64,000 nt of DNA from SAR116 cluster bacterium AG-313-A07 (GTDB taxonomy: Bacteria; Pseudomonadota; Alphaproteobacteria; Thalassobaculales; Thalassobaculaceae): the NCBI GenBank assembly GCA_003284265.1, contig QBVV01000004.1:1-64000 (forward strand). Reading direction: 5' to 3'. The notes under the pieces are model-generated. The model was not told the origin of the DNA and ran no database searches. It saw nothing but the letters and a program-made list of their open reading frames with translations. This document shows positions 42,706-52,570 of this stretch, one piece after another (the first letter of the stretch is position 1; each line of letters begins with the position of its first letter). Made by a program: the position numbers and the translations under genes.

Positions 42706-44016
42706 TTATGCCCGCCGCTTGGGTAAAATGAACCAAATGAAGGTAATGCTTTGAATTAATATTACGGCTCCAAATGCAGCGAAATAGGCTTCAGATGGGT
42801 ATTCTCCATTTTCCTTCATTGGAAATAGACTAATTATTTTTCCGATTAAATATTGGATAAGAAAAACACTTCCGAAGACAAAAACGTTCACCCCGGTAAT
42901 TACCCGACCAGATAAATCTCGTTTGAAGAAACGCGTCAAGTGAGCAACCACGAGCATAGCGGCGTTTGCAAATAAACCAAAAACGATCCACGGCCAGATT
43001 GATGAGGGCACAATTTCTAATGTTATAATAATTTGGCAGCTAATAAAGAGGATTGTTGAAAGCCCGAAAAATTTTGTTAGTGAAAAACCAAACCGTTCCA
43101 ACCAGCTCGCTACTATACCCGTTGCTAATGAACCGACGGATAATGCTATTGCCAAAAGAAGGAGATAATTAGCTACTACATCTCGGTCAAACTCAGCTAT
43201 ATCTCGTAACCAAGGTCCCGCCCATAATCCCTGGATAGCCATATTTGTTCCTAAGCTTGCCGAAATCAACGGAGCGCATCTCCAAAATTCATTATTCCTG
43301 TAAATAATACCGAGCTCGAGTATTTGCTTTTTTAGAGTTGGGAAAGAATTTGACTGTTTCTTTTCTGGCACCACAAGGAATATTAAAAGTGCTATAAATA
43401 TCGTAATTATTGCGAGAACGAGAAATATTGTTCTCCAATCGGTGTATGTTAACGCTATTTCAAGGGGAGCTGTCGCTGCAACGGCGCCAAGGCCTCCTGC
43501 CGCAAGAAAAGTTCCATTGATTACAGGCCAATATTTTTGATCAAACCAAAGTGTGGAGGCTTTTATTGATGCCATCAAGCAACCGGCTACGCCCAGTCCT
43601 ATCAAGCCACGACTGGCAGCTAACCCTTCAATGGTGTCCGCTTGCGCAAATAAAAAGGCTCCTAATGCCGCAAAAAATAAAAGAAAAGTTTGAACTAGTC
43701 TGGGGCCATATCTGTCTAAAAGTATACCTAAGGGAAGCTGAAAAAGGGAAAAAGTGAGGAAATACATCGCTGTAAGGAGCCCCAGATCACTGGCGTCGAG
43801 CCCAATCTCGGAAATGAGCTGCGGAGCTATGATAGCGTTAGTAGACCTAAACAAATATGATAAAAAATAACCCAAGGCGAACGGACAAATTACAATCAGA
43901 ATCAAAACCACGCCTGCTGGAGCATTGGTAGAAGATGCTTCTAACGAGGAATTGTTAGATGAGGGAAGTTTTTTCTTTGATATTGCTGCAAAATTTATAA
44001 AAGCATGGGAAAACAA
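42706..44016 (-). CDS. MFS transporter, 12-helix
   Basis: The 436-residue protein has about twelve helices, with MFS motif A in LGILLDRYGPRLVQ and a motif-C-like GLIGLGVAGCLMA segment. Substrate unknown; its layout is like metabolite:H+ symporters. The frame begins at a TTG (44016); no Met occurs before the second helix, so TTG is the likely start, but the ribosome-binding site is weak. It is divergent from the DAHP synthase gene across a 254-nt gap. Confidence 0.83.
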   Translation of the reverse strand: MFSHAFINFAAISKKKLPSSNNSSLEASSTNAPAGVVLILIVICPFALGYFLSYLFRSTNAIIAPQLISEIGLDASDLGLLTAMYFLTFSLFQLPLGILLDRYGPRLVQTFLLFFAALGAFLFAQADTIEGLAASRGLIGLGVAGCLMASIKASTLWFDQKYWPVINGTFLAAGGLGAVAATAPLEIALTYTDWRTIFLVLAIITIFIALLIFLVVPEKKQSNSFPTLKKQILELGIIYRNNEFWRCAPLISASLGTNMAIQGLWAGPWLRDIAEFDRDVVANYLLLLAIALSVGSLATGIVASWLERFGFSLTKFFGLSTILFISCQIIITLEIVPSSIWPWIVFGLFANAAMLVVAHLTRFFKRDLSGRVITGVNVFVFGSVFLIQYLIGKIISLFPMKENGEYPSEAYFAAFGAVILIQSITFIWFILPKRRA

Positions 44017-44270
44017 GATTTAATCACTTCTCGGCTTTATTGATTGAGGTGCCATCATATAAAAGTTGTTAAGGATGGGATCATAGTGGACAGACGACTC
44101 ACATCAACTATAACTTCCAATGAATAAAACTGCAAAAACTAGTTAATACCTACCAATAGTTTTAATTTTTAATGCAGAAATACTTCACTTGATGCGAATC
44201 GGCTGATAAAAACGAATTAACTTAAGTTGAACCTTACTTGCGATTTACAATATTGCGGGAGTAATTTTAA
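44017..44270. other. 254-nt divergent promoter region
   Basis: AT-rich region between the leftward MFS gene and the rightward DAHP synthase gene. GCGGGAG before the ATG at 44271 is the DAHP synthase ribosome-binding site. I see no leader peptide, riboswitch or strong dyad for aromatic-amino-acid control. Confidence 0.45.
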
Positions 44271-45662
44271 ATGTCTAATTCATGGACCCCCGATTCTTGG
44301 AGAAAAAAAACAGCCCTCCAAATGCCAGAATATCCAAATCTAGAACATTTAAATGATGTAGAGAAGGAGATAGCAAGTTTTCCCCCACTGGTGTTTGTTG
44401 GAGAAGCCCAACGCTTGAAAAGTAGTTTGGCAAGGGTAGCAAATGGCGAGGGATTTCTATTACAGGGTGGTGATTGTGCCGAGAGCTTTGCCGAATTTTC
44501 TCCCAATAATATTCGTGATACTTTTAGAGTATTATTGCAAATGGCGGTTGTTCTTACTTTTGGCGGAGGTTTGCCGGTCGTTAAAGTTGGTCGGCTGGCG
44601 GGCCAATTCGCTAAACCGCGGTCCAGTGATGTGGAGAAGCAAGGAGAAATAGTGCTTCCAAGTTATCGAGGAGATATTGTTAACTCTATCGACTTTGATG
44701 AGATTGGGCGAAGGCCGGATCCTGAGCGATTATTAAAAGCTTATAATCAATCAGCGTCGACCTTAAATCTTTTAAGAGCATTCGCCCAAGGTGGATTTGC
44801 GAACCTCGAAGAGATTCATCGTTGGACTTTGGGCTTCGTCTCCAATTCTCCTCAGGGAGAGCGTTATGAGGAGTTGGCAGGGCGGCTAGATGAAGCACTC
44901 AGGTTTATGAAAGCATGCGGTTTGACGGCTGAGTCAATCCAGCAACTTAGAGAAACCGACTTTTACACGTCCCATGAGGCCCTTCTTCTTGGTTATGAAG
45001 AAGCCATGACTAGGCAGGATACCATCACTGATGATGGCGGGTGGTATAGCACCTCTGCCCATATGATTTGGATCGGAGATAGGACTCGTCAACCAGACGG
45101 CGCACATGTTGAATACATGCAAGGAATTAATAACCCTATCGGTTTGAAGTGCGGTCCAAGTTTAGATCCAGAGGAGCTTATTCGACTTATTGACAAACTG
45201 AATGCCGATAACGAGCCTGGCAGATTAACATTGATTTGCCGAATGGGATCCGAGAATGTTCAAGAAAAATTAGGTCCTTTGATTCGTGCAGTTCAACGGG
45301 AAGGCAAGGCCGTTGTATGGTCCTGTGATCCGATGCATGGTAATACTATAACGTCATCTAATGGATATAAGACTAGACCTTTTGATCGTATTCTCTCTGA
45401 AGTTCGAGGATTTTTTGATATTCATAATGAGGAGGGGACTTATGCTGGAGGTGTGCATTTTGAGATGACGGGTCAGGATGTTACAGAATGCCTAGGGGGA
45501 GCCCAAGCTATAAGTGAGGTGTCATTGGCAGATAGATATCACACTCATTGTGATCCAAGGCTGAATGCGTCTCAGGCACTGGAGTTAGCTTTTCTAATTG
45601 CCGATATGCTTAAGGAAAATAGAGGGAACCGGTCAACGACAAAGATGGCAGCCGCATCTTAA
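44271..45662 (+). CDS. aroG: Class II 3-deoxy-7-phosphoheptulonate (DAHP) synthase
   Basis: The 463-residue plant-type enzyme makes DAHP from phosphoenolpyruvate and erythrose 4-phosphate at the head of the shikimate pathway. Hallmarks: [58 protein letters not shown] and [18 protein letters not shown]. Length matches class II enzymes, which lack the class I feedback domain. The symbol is by family practice and may differ by annotation. A second shikimate enzyme, chorismate synthase, lies at 62622-63707. Confidence 0.96.
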   Translation: MSNSWTPDSWRKKTALQMPEYPNLEHLNDVEKEIASFPPLVFVGEAQRLKSSLARVANGEGFLLQGGDCAESFAEFSPNNIRDTFRVLLQMAVVLTFGGGLPVVKVGRLAGQFAKPRSSDVEKQGEIVLPSYRGDIVNSIDFDEIGRRPDPERLLKAYNQSASTLNLLRAFAQGGFANLEEIHRWTLGFVSNSPQGERYEELAGRLDEALRFMKACGLTAESIQQLRETDFYTSHEALLLGYEEAMTRQDTITDDGGWYSTSAHMIWIGDRTRQPDGAHVEYMQGINNPIGLKCGPSLDPEELIRLIDKLNADNEPGRLTLICRMGSENVQEKLGPLIRAVQREGKAVVWSCDPMHGNTITSSNGYKTRPFDRILSEVRGFFDIHNEEGTYAGGVHFEMTGQDVTECLGGAQAISEVSLADRYHTHCDPRLNASQALELAFLIADMLKENRGNRSTTKMAAAS

Positions 45663-45735
45663 CCTCAATTTGCCCACAATTGGGAGTGGGTATTCTAAAG
45701 GTGTTGTTATTCGTATTGAATAAACGGGAAATGCA

Positions 45736-46890
45736 GTGTTGAAAGATACTAAAAAGATACCGCGCTTAATTCAGCATCCAGACGATGCAGCGGTAGCCTG
45801 TTTTGCCGATAAATATTTTTTGAGAACAAAAGATATTGTTCACCGATTTAAGGATACAACCGTCACTTATGCAGTATTCATGAGGCGCCCAGTTACCAGT
45901 GCTCCAAAGTTAGCCGTGCAATGGCTAGAAGAAATGGCGAAGGCTCGGGAAACGGAGTTTAATATTAAAATTTGTCATAAAGAGGGGGCTTGGGTTGGCG
46001 CTGGGGAACCGATTGTTTATATCTCGGGGTCACTTTTCCATCTAGTAGATTTGGAAACCCAGTTTTTGCAGAAGCTAGGTGGGGCTTGCGTGGCGGCTTA
46101 CAACGCTTATGTGATGTGTGTTGAACTCCCTAAATCGGCCTTTTTGGCGATGGATGCCAGGCATTGTGCTGGCACTGAAATGGGAGAACTGATGGCCTAC
46201 GGTGCCAGCGTTGGTTCACGTAAAGCTCAAAACAAAGTTGGCGCGATTGGTTTTATTGGAAATGCGACTGACGATACAGCCCATTTTTTTGGACAAGAAA
46301 TTGGATTCGGAACAATGCCGCACGCCTTGATCGGTTATGCCGGGTCGACTGTTCGAGCAGCAGAGATGTTTCATGAAACTCACCCAGATGTGAATCTAAC
46401 AGTTCTTGTAGATTATTTTGGAAAAGAGATCTCAGATGCTCTTGCTGTTTGTGACAGATTCCCTGAACTTACAAACTCTGGAAAACTCTCTATACGACTG
46501 GACACGCATGGTGGCCGTTACGTGGAGGGATTGGATATGGCGAACTCATATGCTGTCCTAGAAAAAAATGCCACAAAAGCAATTAGGGGCTATCGCTCCG
46601 AAACAGAACTCCGGCATTTAATCGGGACTGGTGTTTCTGCCGCAGCTGTTTGGCATTTGAGAGAAGCATTGGATGATGCAGGTTATAATAATGCAAAGAT
46701 CGTAGGCTCAAGTGGTTTTTCACCAGAAAAGTGCCGTGTAATGGCTTTAGCAGAGGCACCAGTTGACGTTATCGGAACGGGATCATATCTTCCTGAGAAT
46801 TGGAGCGAAACCTATGCGACTGCGGATATTATAGATTATGACGGTGTTGCACGGGTCAAGGTCGGAAGGGAATTTCTACTTCAAAAATGA
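45736..46890 (+). CDS. Nicotinate phosphoribosyltransferase-like protein
   Basis: This 384-residue protein resembles nicotinate phosphoribosyltransferases of the short group: YAVFMRRPVTSAP, a central YNAYVM, DARHCAGTEMGELMAYG, VGAIGFIGNATDD, IRLDTHGG and ACS-like VGSSGFSPEK phosphate-binding loops. The reaction would link a pyridine carboxylate and PRPP in NAD salvage. It starts at GTG (45736), preceded by GGGAA. Its stop overlaps the next gene by ATGA, so it is translationally coupled to a glutamine amidotransferase. Confidence 0.85.
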   Translation: MLKDTKKIPRLIQHPDDAAVACFADKYFLRTKDIVHRFKDTTVTYAVFMRRPVTSAPKLAVQWLEEMAKARETEFNIKICHKEGAWVGAGEPIVYISGSLFHLVDLETQFLQKLGGACVAAYNAYVMCVELPKSAFLAMDARHCAGTEMGELMAYGASVGSRKAQNKVGAIGFIGNATDDTAHFFGQEIGFGTMPHALIGYAGSTVRAAEMFHETHPDVNLTVLVDYFGKEISDALAVCDRFPELTNSGKLSIRLDTHGGRYVEGLDMANSYAVLEKNATKAIRGYRSETELRHLIGTGVSAAAVWHLREALDDAGYNNAKIVGSSGFSPEKCRVMALAEAPVDVIGTGSYLPENWSETYATADIIDYDGVARVKVGREFLLQK

Positions 46891-47597
46891 ATGCGTGTAA
46901 CCCAAATACAGTCCTACTGATAGTTCATCAAAAAAAATCTGTTTCAGGTCATATAGGTGTTTTGCTAGAAAATCTAGGATACAATCTTGATAAACGGTGC
47001 CCTTGCATAGGCGATCCGTTGCCTCAGAATTTAGAAAACTATGCCGCTGTTGTAGTGTTTGGAGGGCCCATGAGCGCTAATAATTGCGACATGGAGGGTA
47101 TAAAGAAAGAACTTGATTTTATTCCAGATGTTTTGAAGTTGAAGATACCATTTTTTGGGCTTTGCCTTGGAGGACAGCTTCTCGCAAGGGTTTTAGGAGC
47201 CAAAGTTTCACCTCACGAACTAGGTCATATTGAGTCTGGATTCACCAAAGTATATCCCACAAAAATTGGTCAAGATTGGTTCGCTGAATCTGATATCTTC
47301 TACCAATGGCACAGGGAAGGGTTTAATGTTCCCAATGGTGCGCAACTTTTAGCTAAAGGCGATAAATTTCCAAATCAGGCATTTGTTTATGGAAGTAACG
47401 CCATTGCAACTCAATTTCACCCGGAGATTACGCGTGATATGATTGATAGATGGACAATGCATGGTGCCCATCGTTTAAATAGACCGGGCGCTCAGCCCAG
47501 GCAGGCGCATGTAAAGGGTTGGGAAGTTTATAATCAACAAATAGATTTGTGGTCTAAATCTTTGTTAAATCGATTTGGTTTGAAAGGCCCTCAATAA
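46887..47597 (+). CDS. Class I glutamine amidotransferase-like protein
   Basis: The 236-residue protein has the GATase nucleophile elbow GLCLGGQLLARVLGA with Cys, and the Glu/His pair in FHPEITRD. It looks like the stand-alone GATase proteins related to GuaA's glutaminase (gamma-glutamyl transfer or hydrolysis) rather than a subunit of a known biosynthetic enzyme. Coupled to the nicotinate phosphoribosyltransferase-like gene; a role in amide transfer to a pyridine or related product is only a guess. Confidence 0.83.
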   Translation: MNACNPNTVLLIVHQKKSVSGHIGVLLENLGYNLDKRCPCIGDPLPQNLENYAAVVVFGGPMSANNCDMEGIKKELDFIPDVLKLKIPFFGLCLGGQLLARVLGAKVSPHELGHIESGFTKVYPTKIGQDWFAESDIFYQWHREGFNVPNGAQLLAKGDKFPNQAFVYGSNAIATQFHPEITRDMIDRWTMHGAHRLNRPGAQPRQAHVKGWEVYNQQIDLWSKSLLNRFGLKGPQ

Positions 47598-47609
47598 AAA
47601 GGGTGTTTG

Positions 47610-47632
47610 ATACAATATTTGTATTTTTGGTT
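47610..47632 (+). terminator. Weak AT-rich hairpin with T-run
   Basis: ATACAA (47610-47615) pairs with TTGTAT (47619-47624) and is followed by TTTTGGTTTT. It sits 13 nt past the amidotransferase stop. The stem is short and AT-rich, so it is a tentative terminator. Confidence 0.3.
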
Positions 47633-47677
47633 TTATTATTTGCTTAGGCTGCAATCTACTACAATTTGGAGTATAAT

Positions 47678-49618
47678 TTGGTTCATTATCCAAAACTATT
47701 TTCTGAAATCGAAATTGCTGGCCGTCGTTTAAAAAATCGAATTTGCCTTTGCGCTACCGTCACTAATTTTGCTAGGGCGAATAAAATAACGGATGAGTGG
47801 CGTAATTTTCTTATAGAACGTGCGAAAGGTGGAGCAGCCTTATTAGTTACAGAAATTATCGCTGTCGATCCCGAGGCTATCGCCCAGTCATCGACTGTAA
47901 CTGGTTTTGATACAACCAATGAAGATGCATTCCATGTAATAGCGGTGGATGTTCAAAAAGAGGGGGCTATGATTATAGGTCAACTTTGGCATCCTGGGCG
48001 TCAACAATTATGGCATCCTACTAAGTCTCCTATAGGGGTATCTAATTTACCAGACCCATATAGCGGAACCGTTCCACACGTGATGGATAAGAATGAAGTC
48101 TATCGTGTTGCGGACGCGTATATTGATACTGCGAAACGTCTAGCTCAATGTGGTTTTGATGGTGTTGAACTGCATGGCGCACACGGCTATCTAATAACTC
48201 AATTTTTGTCAGCGGCATCGAACAATCGTAATGATGAATTCGGTGGCAATACTGAATCAAGAACGCTTTTTGTTAGAATAATTGCGAAAGGAATCAAAGA
48301 GGCTTGCGGGAAAAACTTCATAGTTGGCTTGAAAATGCCAGCTGACGAAGGTGTCGAAAAGGGCGTAGATCCAGATGAAGCCGAGCGAATAACCAAGTTA
48401 TTATCATCAACAAATGATTTCGATTATTTCTCTTATGGCCAAGGTAATTTTAGCCTCAGTTTAGAGAATCATGTGCCGGATCTTTATTTTAAACAGGCGC
48501 ATTTCATTGACCTTCATAAGCGAATGCGAGACGCGGCGAATGGTGTGCCGGTTATGGCTTTGGGGAGGATAGGAGATCCGGCAGTAGCAGAGGACGTTAT
48601 AGCAAAAGGGAACGGTGACCTTGTGGGAATGTCAAGAGCGCTTATTAGTGACCCGGCTCTGCCAAAAAAAGCGCGACAAGGTGATATACAAAATATAAGA
48701 CCCTGCGTTTTTGATAACTTTGCTTGGGGGGAAATCCATCTTGGAAAGCCATTGACAGAGCACCACAACCCTTACTTGGGAAAAGAAAATGAAGCTTTTT
48801 ATAAACTAAAACCAGCTGAATTCGCGAAGCGGGTCTTGGTCTTAGGAGGTGGGCCTGCCGGTCTGGAGGCTGCTTGGGTAGCAGCTGCTCGTGGTCATGG
48901 AGTTACGTTATTTTGTGGATCCCGCCGTCTTGGTGGCAGTCTAATAGCAGAATCGACTCTACCAGGAAGGTCTGAGATGGAGAAAATTATTAATTACCAG
49001 GTCTATCAAGGCAATACTTATGGTGTTGAATATGTTTTAAATCATAGGGCAACAAGTTCTGACGTTAACGAATTTGGTGCTGATGAGGTGGTTCTAGCCA
49101 CCGGATCTATTCAGCGTGAACCTAAAGGGTTAACTAATAGCGACCAAGTCATCTCTGCGCGTGACTTTGTTAGCAATTTTGATCAACATACTGGTAAAAA
49201 AGTAGTGTTAATTGATGAAGACTTTAGTGCGCCCACATACGGTGTCGCTGACTTATTAGCCAAAAACTTTAATAAGGTAGTTCTTGTAACATCGCGTCCC
49301 CGTTTAGCCGGTAATGTCAATCATTGCAGTGCGATAGGTGTGTTCAGGCGCTTATATTCAGCTGATATTGATATACGGCCAGCCCAAGAAACTATTGGGT
49401 TCTCATCGAGTGAATTAGTATTAAAAAACCCCTTTAGTCAGGTTGAAACTAAAATTAGTGAAGTAGATTTGGTGGTTTACTCTACTCCCAGAATATCGAC
49501 AGATGACCTTGCTCCAGAAATATCGGCAATCAATTTGCATCGAATTGGAGACTGTCGATCGCCAAGAAACCTACTAACTGCTATTCAGGGTGGGCACGCT
49601 TTAGCACTTGATTTGTAG
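47678..49618 (+). CDS. Old-yellow-enzyme/NADH:flavin oxidoreductase fusion, Fe-S site lost
   Basis: About 646 residues. Residues 1-340 form an FMN TIM barrel (LFSEIEIAGRRLKNRI, LWHPGRQQLW, GFDGVELHGAHGYLITQFLS, VGMSRALISDP). The rest is a dinucleotide-binding domain pair (VLVLGGGPAGLEAAWVAAARG). The layout matches 2,4-dienoyl-CoA reductase and trimethylamine dehydrogenase, but the linker that normally holds four cysteines for a 4Fe-4S cluster reads RPCVFDNFAWGEI with only the first Cys kept and TEHH where the last Cys should be. The frame opens at TTG 47666; TTG 47678 is 6 nt after GGAG and is preferred. Substrate unknown. Confidence 0.82.
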   Translation: MVHYPKLFSEIEIAGRRLKNRICLCATVTNFARANKITDEWRNFLIERAKGGAALLVTEIIAVDPEAIAQSSTVTGFDTTNEDAFHVIAVDVQKEGAMIIGQLWHPGRQQLWHPTKSPIGVSNLPDPYSGTVPHVMDKNEVYRVADAYIDTAKRLAQCGFDGVELHGAHGYLITQFLSAASNNRNDEFGGNTESRTLFVRIIAKGIKEACGKNFIVGLKMPADEGVEKGVDPDEAERITKLLSSTNDFDYFSYGQGNFSLSLENHVPDLYFKQAHFIDLHKRMRDAANGVPVMALGRIGDPAVAEDVIAKGNGDLVGMSRALISDPALPKKARQGDIQNIRPCVFDNFAWGEIHLGKPLTEHHNPYLGKENEAFYKLKPAEFAKRVLVLGGGPAGLEAAWVAAARGHGVTLFCGSRRLGGSLIAESTLPGRSEMEKIINYQVYQGNTYGVEYVLNHRATSSDVNEFGADEVVLATGSIQREPKGLTNSDQVISARDFVSNFDQHTGKKVVLIDEDFSAPTYGVADLLAKNFNKVVLVTSRPRLAGNVNHCSAIGVFRRLYSADIDIRPAQETIGFSSSELVLKNPFSQVETKISEVDLVVYSTPRISTDDLAPEISAINLHRIGDCRSPRNLLTAIQGGHALALDL

Positions 49619-49649
49619 TGATGCCGAATTTGGGTTAGGAAATAAAACA

Positions 49650-51128
49650 ATGAAGGTTTTGGGACTTGGTGCCTTAGAGCAGCGTTTACAGCACGATTTA
49701 AGTATCATTGGCTATCCTCTAAATGAGTGGGTTCCAGAGAGGTTTACCAAAGAAGGTGAGAGGGTTTTAGACGTCTTAATTGTGGGTGCTGGTCAGGGTG
49801 GCCTGGCAATAGCCTTTCAGTTAATGCGAGAACGAGTAAATAATGTGCTTGTCATCGATAAAGCTGAACCAGGCGCAGAGGGGCCGTGGATAAATTATGC
49901 CCGGATGCCGATACTTCGCTCTCCTAAAGAAGTGAATGGACCAGATCTGAATATACCAAGCCTTTCCTTTCAGGCTTGGTACGAAGCCCAATTTGGTGTT
50001 TCTTCGTGGGAGGCCATGGGGAAAATTCCAACGAGAATGTGGATGGACTATCTTGTTTGGTATAGAAGTATTCTCCAACTACCAGTGGAAAACTGGGTTA
50101 GGTTAGATACCTTCGAGCCTTATGAAGATATTCAAAAAGTTACGTTAAGTTGTCTTCGAACGAATAGAATTAAAACGGTTTTCACGCGTAAGATTGTTCT
50201 TGCAACTGGGATAGAGTCTTCCGGGGAGTGGTGGTCGCCGTCGATTACTGAGAATATTCCAAAACGATATTGGTCTCATGCTAGCGAAAATATCGATTTT
50301 AGTAGGCTTGCGGGCAAAAGAGTCGCAGTTTTAGGTGCTGGGGCATCTGCCATGGATAATGCTGTCGCAGCCCTTGCTGCTGATGCCTCCGAAGTCAAAG
50401 TGTTCTGTCGACGTCCAGAGCTTCAGCGCATTCAACCCTTCAAATGGCTTTCCTTTCCGGGATTTTTACGACATTTTTCAGAACTTAATGATCATTGGCG
50501 CTGGAAGTTTATGAGCTACCTACTGGGGTTGAGGGAGGCGTTTCCTCGAGAAACTTGGGAGAGAGCGAATCAATTTGATGGGTTCCAGTTGGAGACGGGG
50601 GTCCCCTGGCAGGACCTTTCCATTCTTGATAAACAAATTCTTATTGAAACCCCAAAGAGGCAATATACTGCAGATTTTTTGATATTTGGCACTGGTTTTA
50701 TAATAGATTTATCAAGGCGGGCGGAGTTGAGACAACATGCAGACTTAATTGCTTTATGGAAAGATAGGTATCAAAATCCTGACGAAGATAAAGATTCGTT
50801 GCTTTTAAATTACCCTTACCTGGGACATGGATTTGAATTTCTAGAGAAAAAACCGGGTACCGCATCTTGGTTGAAAAATATTCATTTATTTACATTTGGT
50901 ACGACTATGAGTTTTGGGCCAAGCGGTTCCTCAATTAATGCTATGAAATTTGCAGTGCCAAGATTAGTGAATGCTATAACAAAGGATTTATTTTTTGAGG
51001 ATATTGATGCGCATTACAGATCGTTAAAGGCCTATAATCTGCCAGAATTTGCAATATTGGATGAAGATTTAGAAATTGCTCCAAACAAACCGCAAATACG
51101 TCGTATGGGAGGTAATAATTTTAGTTAG
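49650..51128 (+). CDS. FAD-dependent monooxygenase-like protein
   Basis: About 492 residues from ATG 49650 (AGGAAA upstream; a longer frame from TTG 49608 would overlap the previous gene). FAD site VLIVGAGQGGLAIAFQLM; NAD(P) site VAVLGAGASAMDNAVAAL; ATG-type IVLATGIES and FGTGFIIDLS. This is the Baeyer-Villiger/flavin N-oxygenase layout, without the exact fingerprint needed to choose between them. It follows the OYE-like gene by 31 nt, suggesting joint action on one substrate. Confidence 0.82.
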   Translation: MKVLGLGALEQRLQHDLSIIGYPLNEWVPERFTKEGERVLDVLIVGAGQGGLAIAFQLMRERVNNVLVIDKAEPGAEGPWINYARMPILRSPKEVNGPDLNIPSLSFQAWYEAQFGVSSWEAMGKIPTRMWMDYLVWYRSILQLPVENWVRLDTFEPYEDIQKVTLSCLRTNRIKTVFTRKIVLATGIESSGEWWSPSITENIPKRYWSHASENIDFSRLAGKRVAVLGAGASAMDNAVAALAADASEVKVFCRRPELQRIQPFKWLSFPGFLRHFSELNDHWRWKFMSYLLGLREAFPRETWERANQFDGFQLETGVPWQDLSILDKQILIETPKRQYTADFLIFGTGFIIDLSRRAELRQHADLIALWKDRYQNPDEDKDSLLLNYPYLGHGFEFLEKKPGTASWLKNIHLFTFGTTMSFGPSGSSINAMKFAVPRLVNAITKDLFFEDIDAHYRSLKAYNLPEFAILDEDLEIAPNKPQIRRMGGNNFS

Positions 51129-51242
51129 GTGGAAAATGCCAATCCTAAAATAATTAATCCCATAGTATTGCGGATTGGTAATTATCCGGTTCTTATTTTA
51201 ATTGTTAGTTCGTGGCTATTAACGTTTAAGGTGTGTGGAAAG

Positions 51243-51626
51243 ATGTCATTGTTCAACCCGGCGCCAGGTTTTTTGAAATACCCTGGCAGGACCCTCAATT
51301 ATAAAACTATAGAACGAAAAATAGAGGTTATTTTTAATAACAAAATAGTCGCGTCAAGTAATAGGTTCATTCTGCTTGAGGAAGAAAATTATGCTCCCGT
51401 AATGTATGTTCCGAGGGATGGTTTGTTTTTTGAATTCATGGAAAGTACAAAGTATTCCACATACTGTCCGTTTAAAGGAAAAGCATCATATTGGAATATG
51501 AAAGTTTGTGACAAAAATGCGGAAAATGCTGTTTGGAGCTACTCAGACCCATTTGACGAAGCGGTAATTATAAAAAATTACTTTGCATTTTATTCTAATA
51601 AGGTCGGTACTATAAAGGCTTATTAA
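51243..51626 (+). CDS. DUF427-family protein
   Basis: From ATG 51243, preceded by GGAAAG, the product has 127 residues. The DUF427 fold is seen in KTIERKIEVIFNNKIVASS, APVMYVPRDG, STYCPFKGKASYW and DPFDEAVIIKNYFAFYSN. The family function is unknown. A longer frame from GTG 51129 adds 38 residues with a hydrophobic stretch and lacks the usual family start. Same strand and 114 nt from the monooxygenase. Confidence 0.8.
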   Translation: MSLFNPAPGFLKYPGRTLNYKTIERKIEVIFNNKIVASSNRFILLEEENYAPVMYVPRDGLFFEFMESTKYSTYCPFKGKASYWNMKVCDKNAENAVWSYSDPFDEAVIIKNYFAFYSNKVGTIKAY

Positions 51627-51649
51627 TGGATTGAGTTTGGAGTAAATAA

Positions 51650-52531
51650 TTGAAAAAAAATGACCCTATTGTGACTGCATTTCTCCATGAATCTTCATCG
51701 ACAATTAGCTACTTAGTGGTGGACGAAGTAACAGAATCAGTTGCTTTGATTGATCCAGTAGCCGATTACGATATTTCCACGGGAAAAATGGCCCACGGTT
51801 TTAGCGATGAGATAGTAAAAAAAATCAGATCTTGTAATTATAATCTAGAATGGATTATTGAAACGCACGTTCATGCAGACCATGTCTCCGATGCTCAATA
51901 TTTCAAAGCAAAATTAGGTGGCAAAATAGCAATCGGTGGCCGAATCAAAGAGGTGCAGAAAACCTTCGCTTCAATTTATGATGAGGATAAGCTTTTTCCT
52001 TGTGATGGTTCACAATTTGATTATTTGATATCTCCAGATGAAATAATCCGGATAGGGGAGTTAGAGGCAAGAGCGATATCTACACCTGGCCATACCCCTG
52101 CCTGTATGAGCTACTTAATAGGTAATTCATTATTTGTCGGAGATAGTATCTTTATGCCGGACTTTGGAACAGCTCGTTGCGACTTTCCGGGAGGAAGTGC
52201 GAGCGACCTATACGCATCGGCCAAAAAATTGGTTTCTCTTCCTGATGAAACACGTGTATTTGTGGGGCACGATTATGGACCAGGTGGACGTCCTATAGCT
52301 TGGGAAACCACTATTGCTGCGGAGAAACAATCTAATATCCATGTTGCGGATGGGATAAACCTTGATGAGTTTGTTAGGATGAGAGAGACAAGAGACGCTC
52401 AACTTAACCTGCCCGGGATGATTATTCCTGCAATTCAGATCAATATGAGAGCTGGAAAGTTACCGGATCCCAGTGAAAATGGAGTTTCATACTTGAAAAC
52501 CCCAATCAATAGTTTCCCGGGGCTTAAATAG
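51650..52531 (+). CDS. MBL-fold hydrolase, ETHE1/persulfide dioxygenase-like
   Basis: This 293-residue metallo-beta-lactamase fold protein has the metal motif ETHVHADHVSDAQYF, STPGHTPACMSYL, FVGDSIFMPDFGTARCDF and FVGHDYGPGGR. These match the ETHE1/persulfide dioxygenase or hydroxyacylglutathione-hydrolase-like group; the DFGTARCDFPGG loop favours the former. Starts at TTG 51650 with GGAG 8 nt upstream; no Met precedes the first strand. It ends the plus-strand cluster, converging on the RND efflux genes. Confidence 0.87.
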   Translation: MKKNDPIVTAFLHESSSTISYLVVDEVTESVALIDPVADYDISTGKMAHGFSDEIVKKIRSCNYNLEWIIETHVHADHVSDAQYFKAKLGGKIAIGGRIKEVQKTFASIYDEDKLFPCDGSQFDYLISPDEIIRIGELEARAISTPGHTPACMSYLIGNSLFVGDSIFMPDFGTARCDFPGGSASDLYASAKKLVSLPDETRVFVGHDYGPGGRPIAWETTIAAEKQSNIHVADGINLDEFVRMRETRDAQLNLPGMIIPAIQINMRAGKLPDPSENGVSYLKTPINSFPGLK

Positions 52532-52570
52532 TTGGATTTGGGCCTCAATACTTTTATTCCCGTATGCAAC

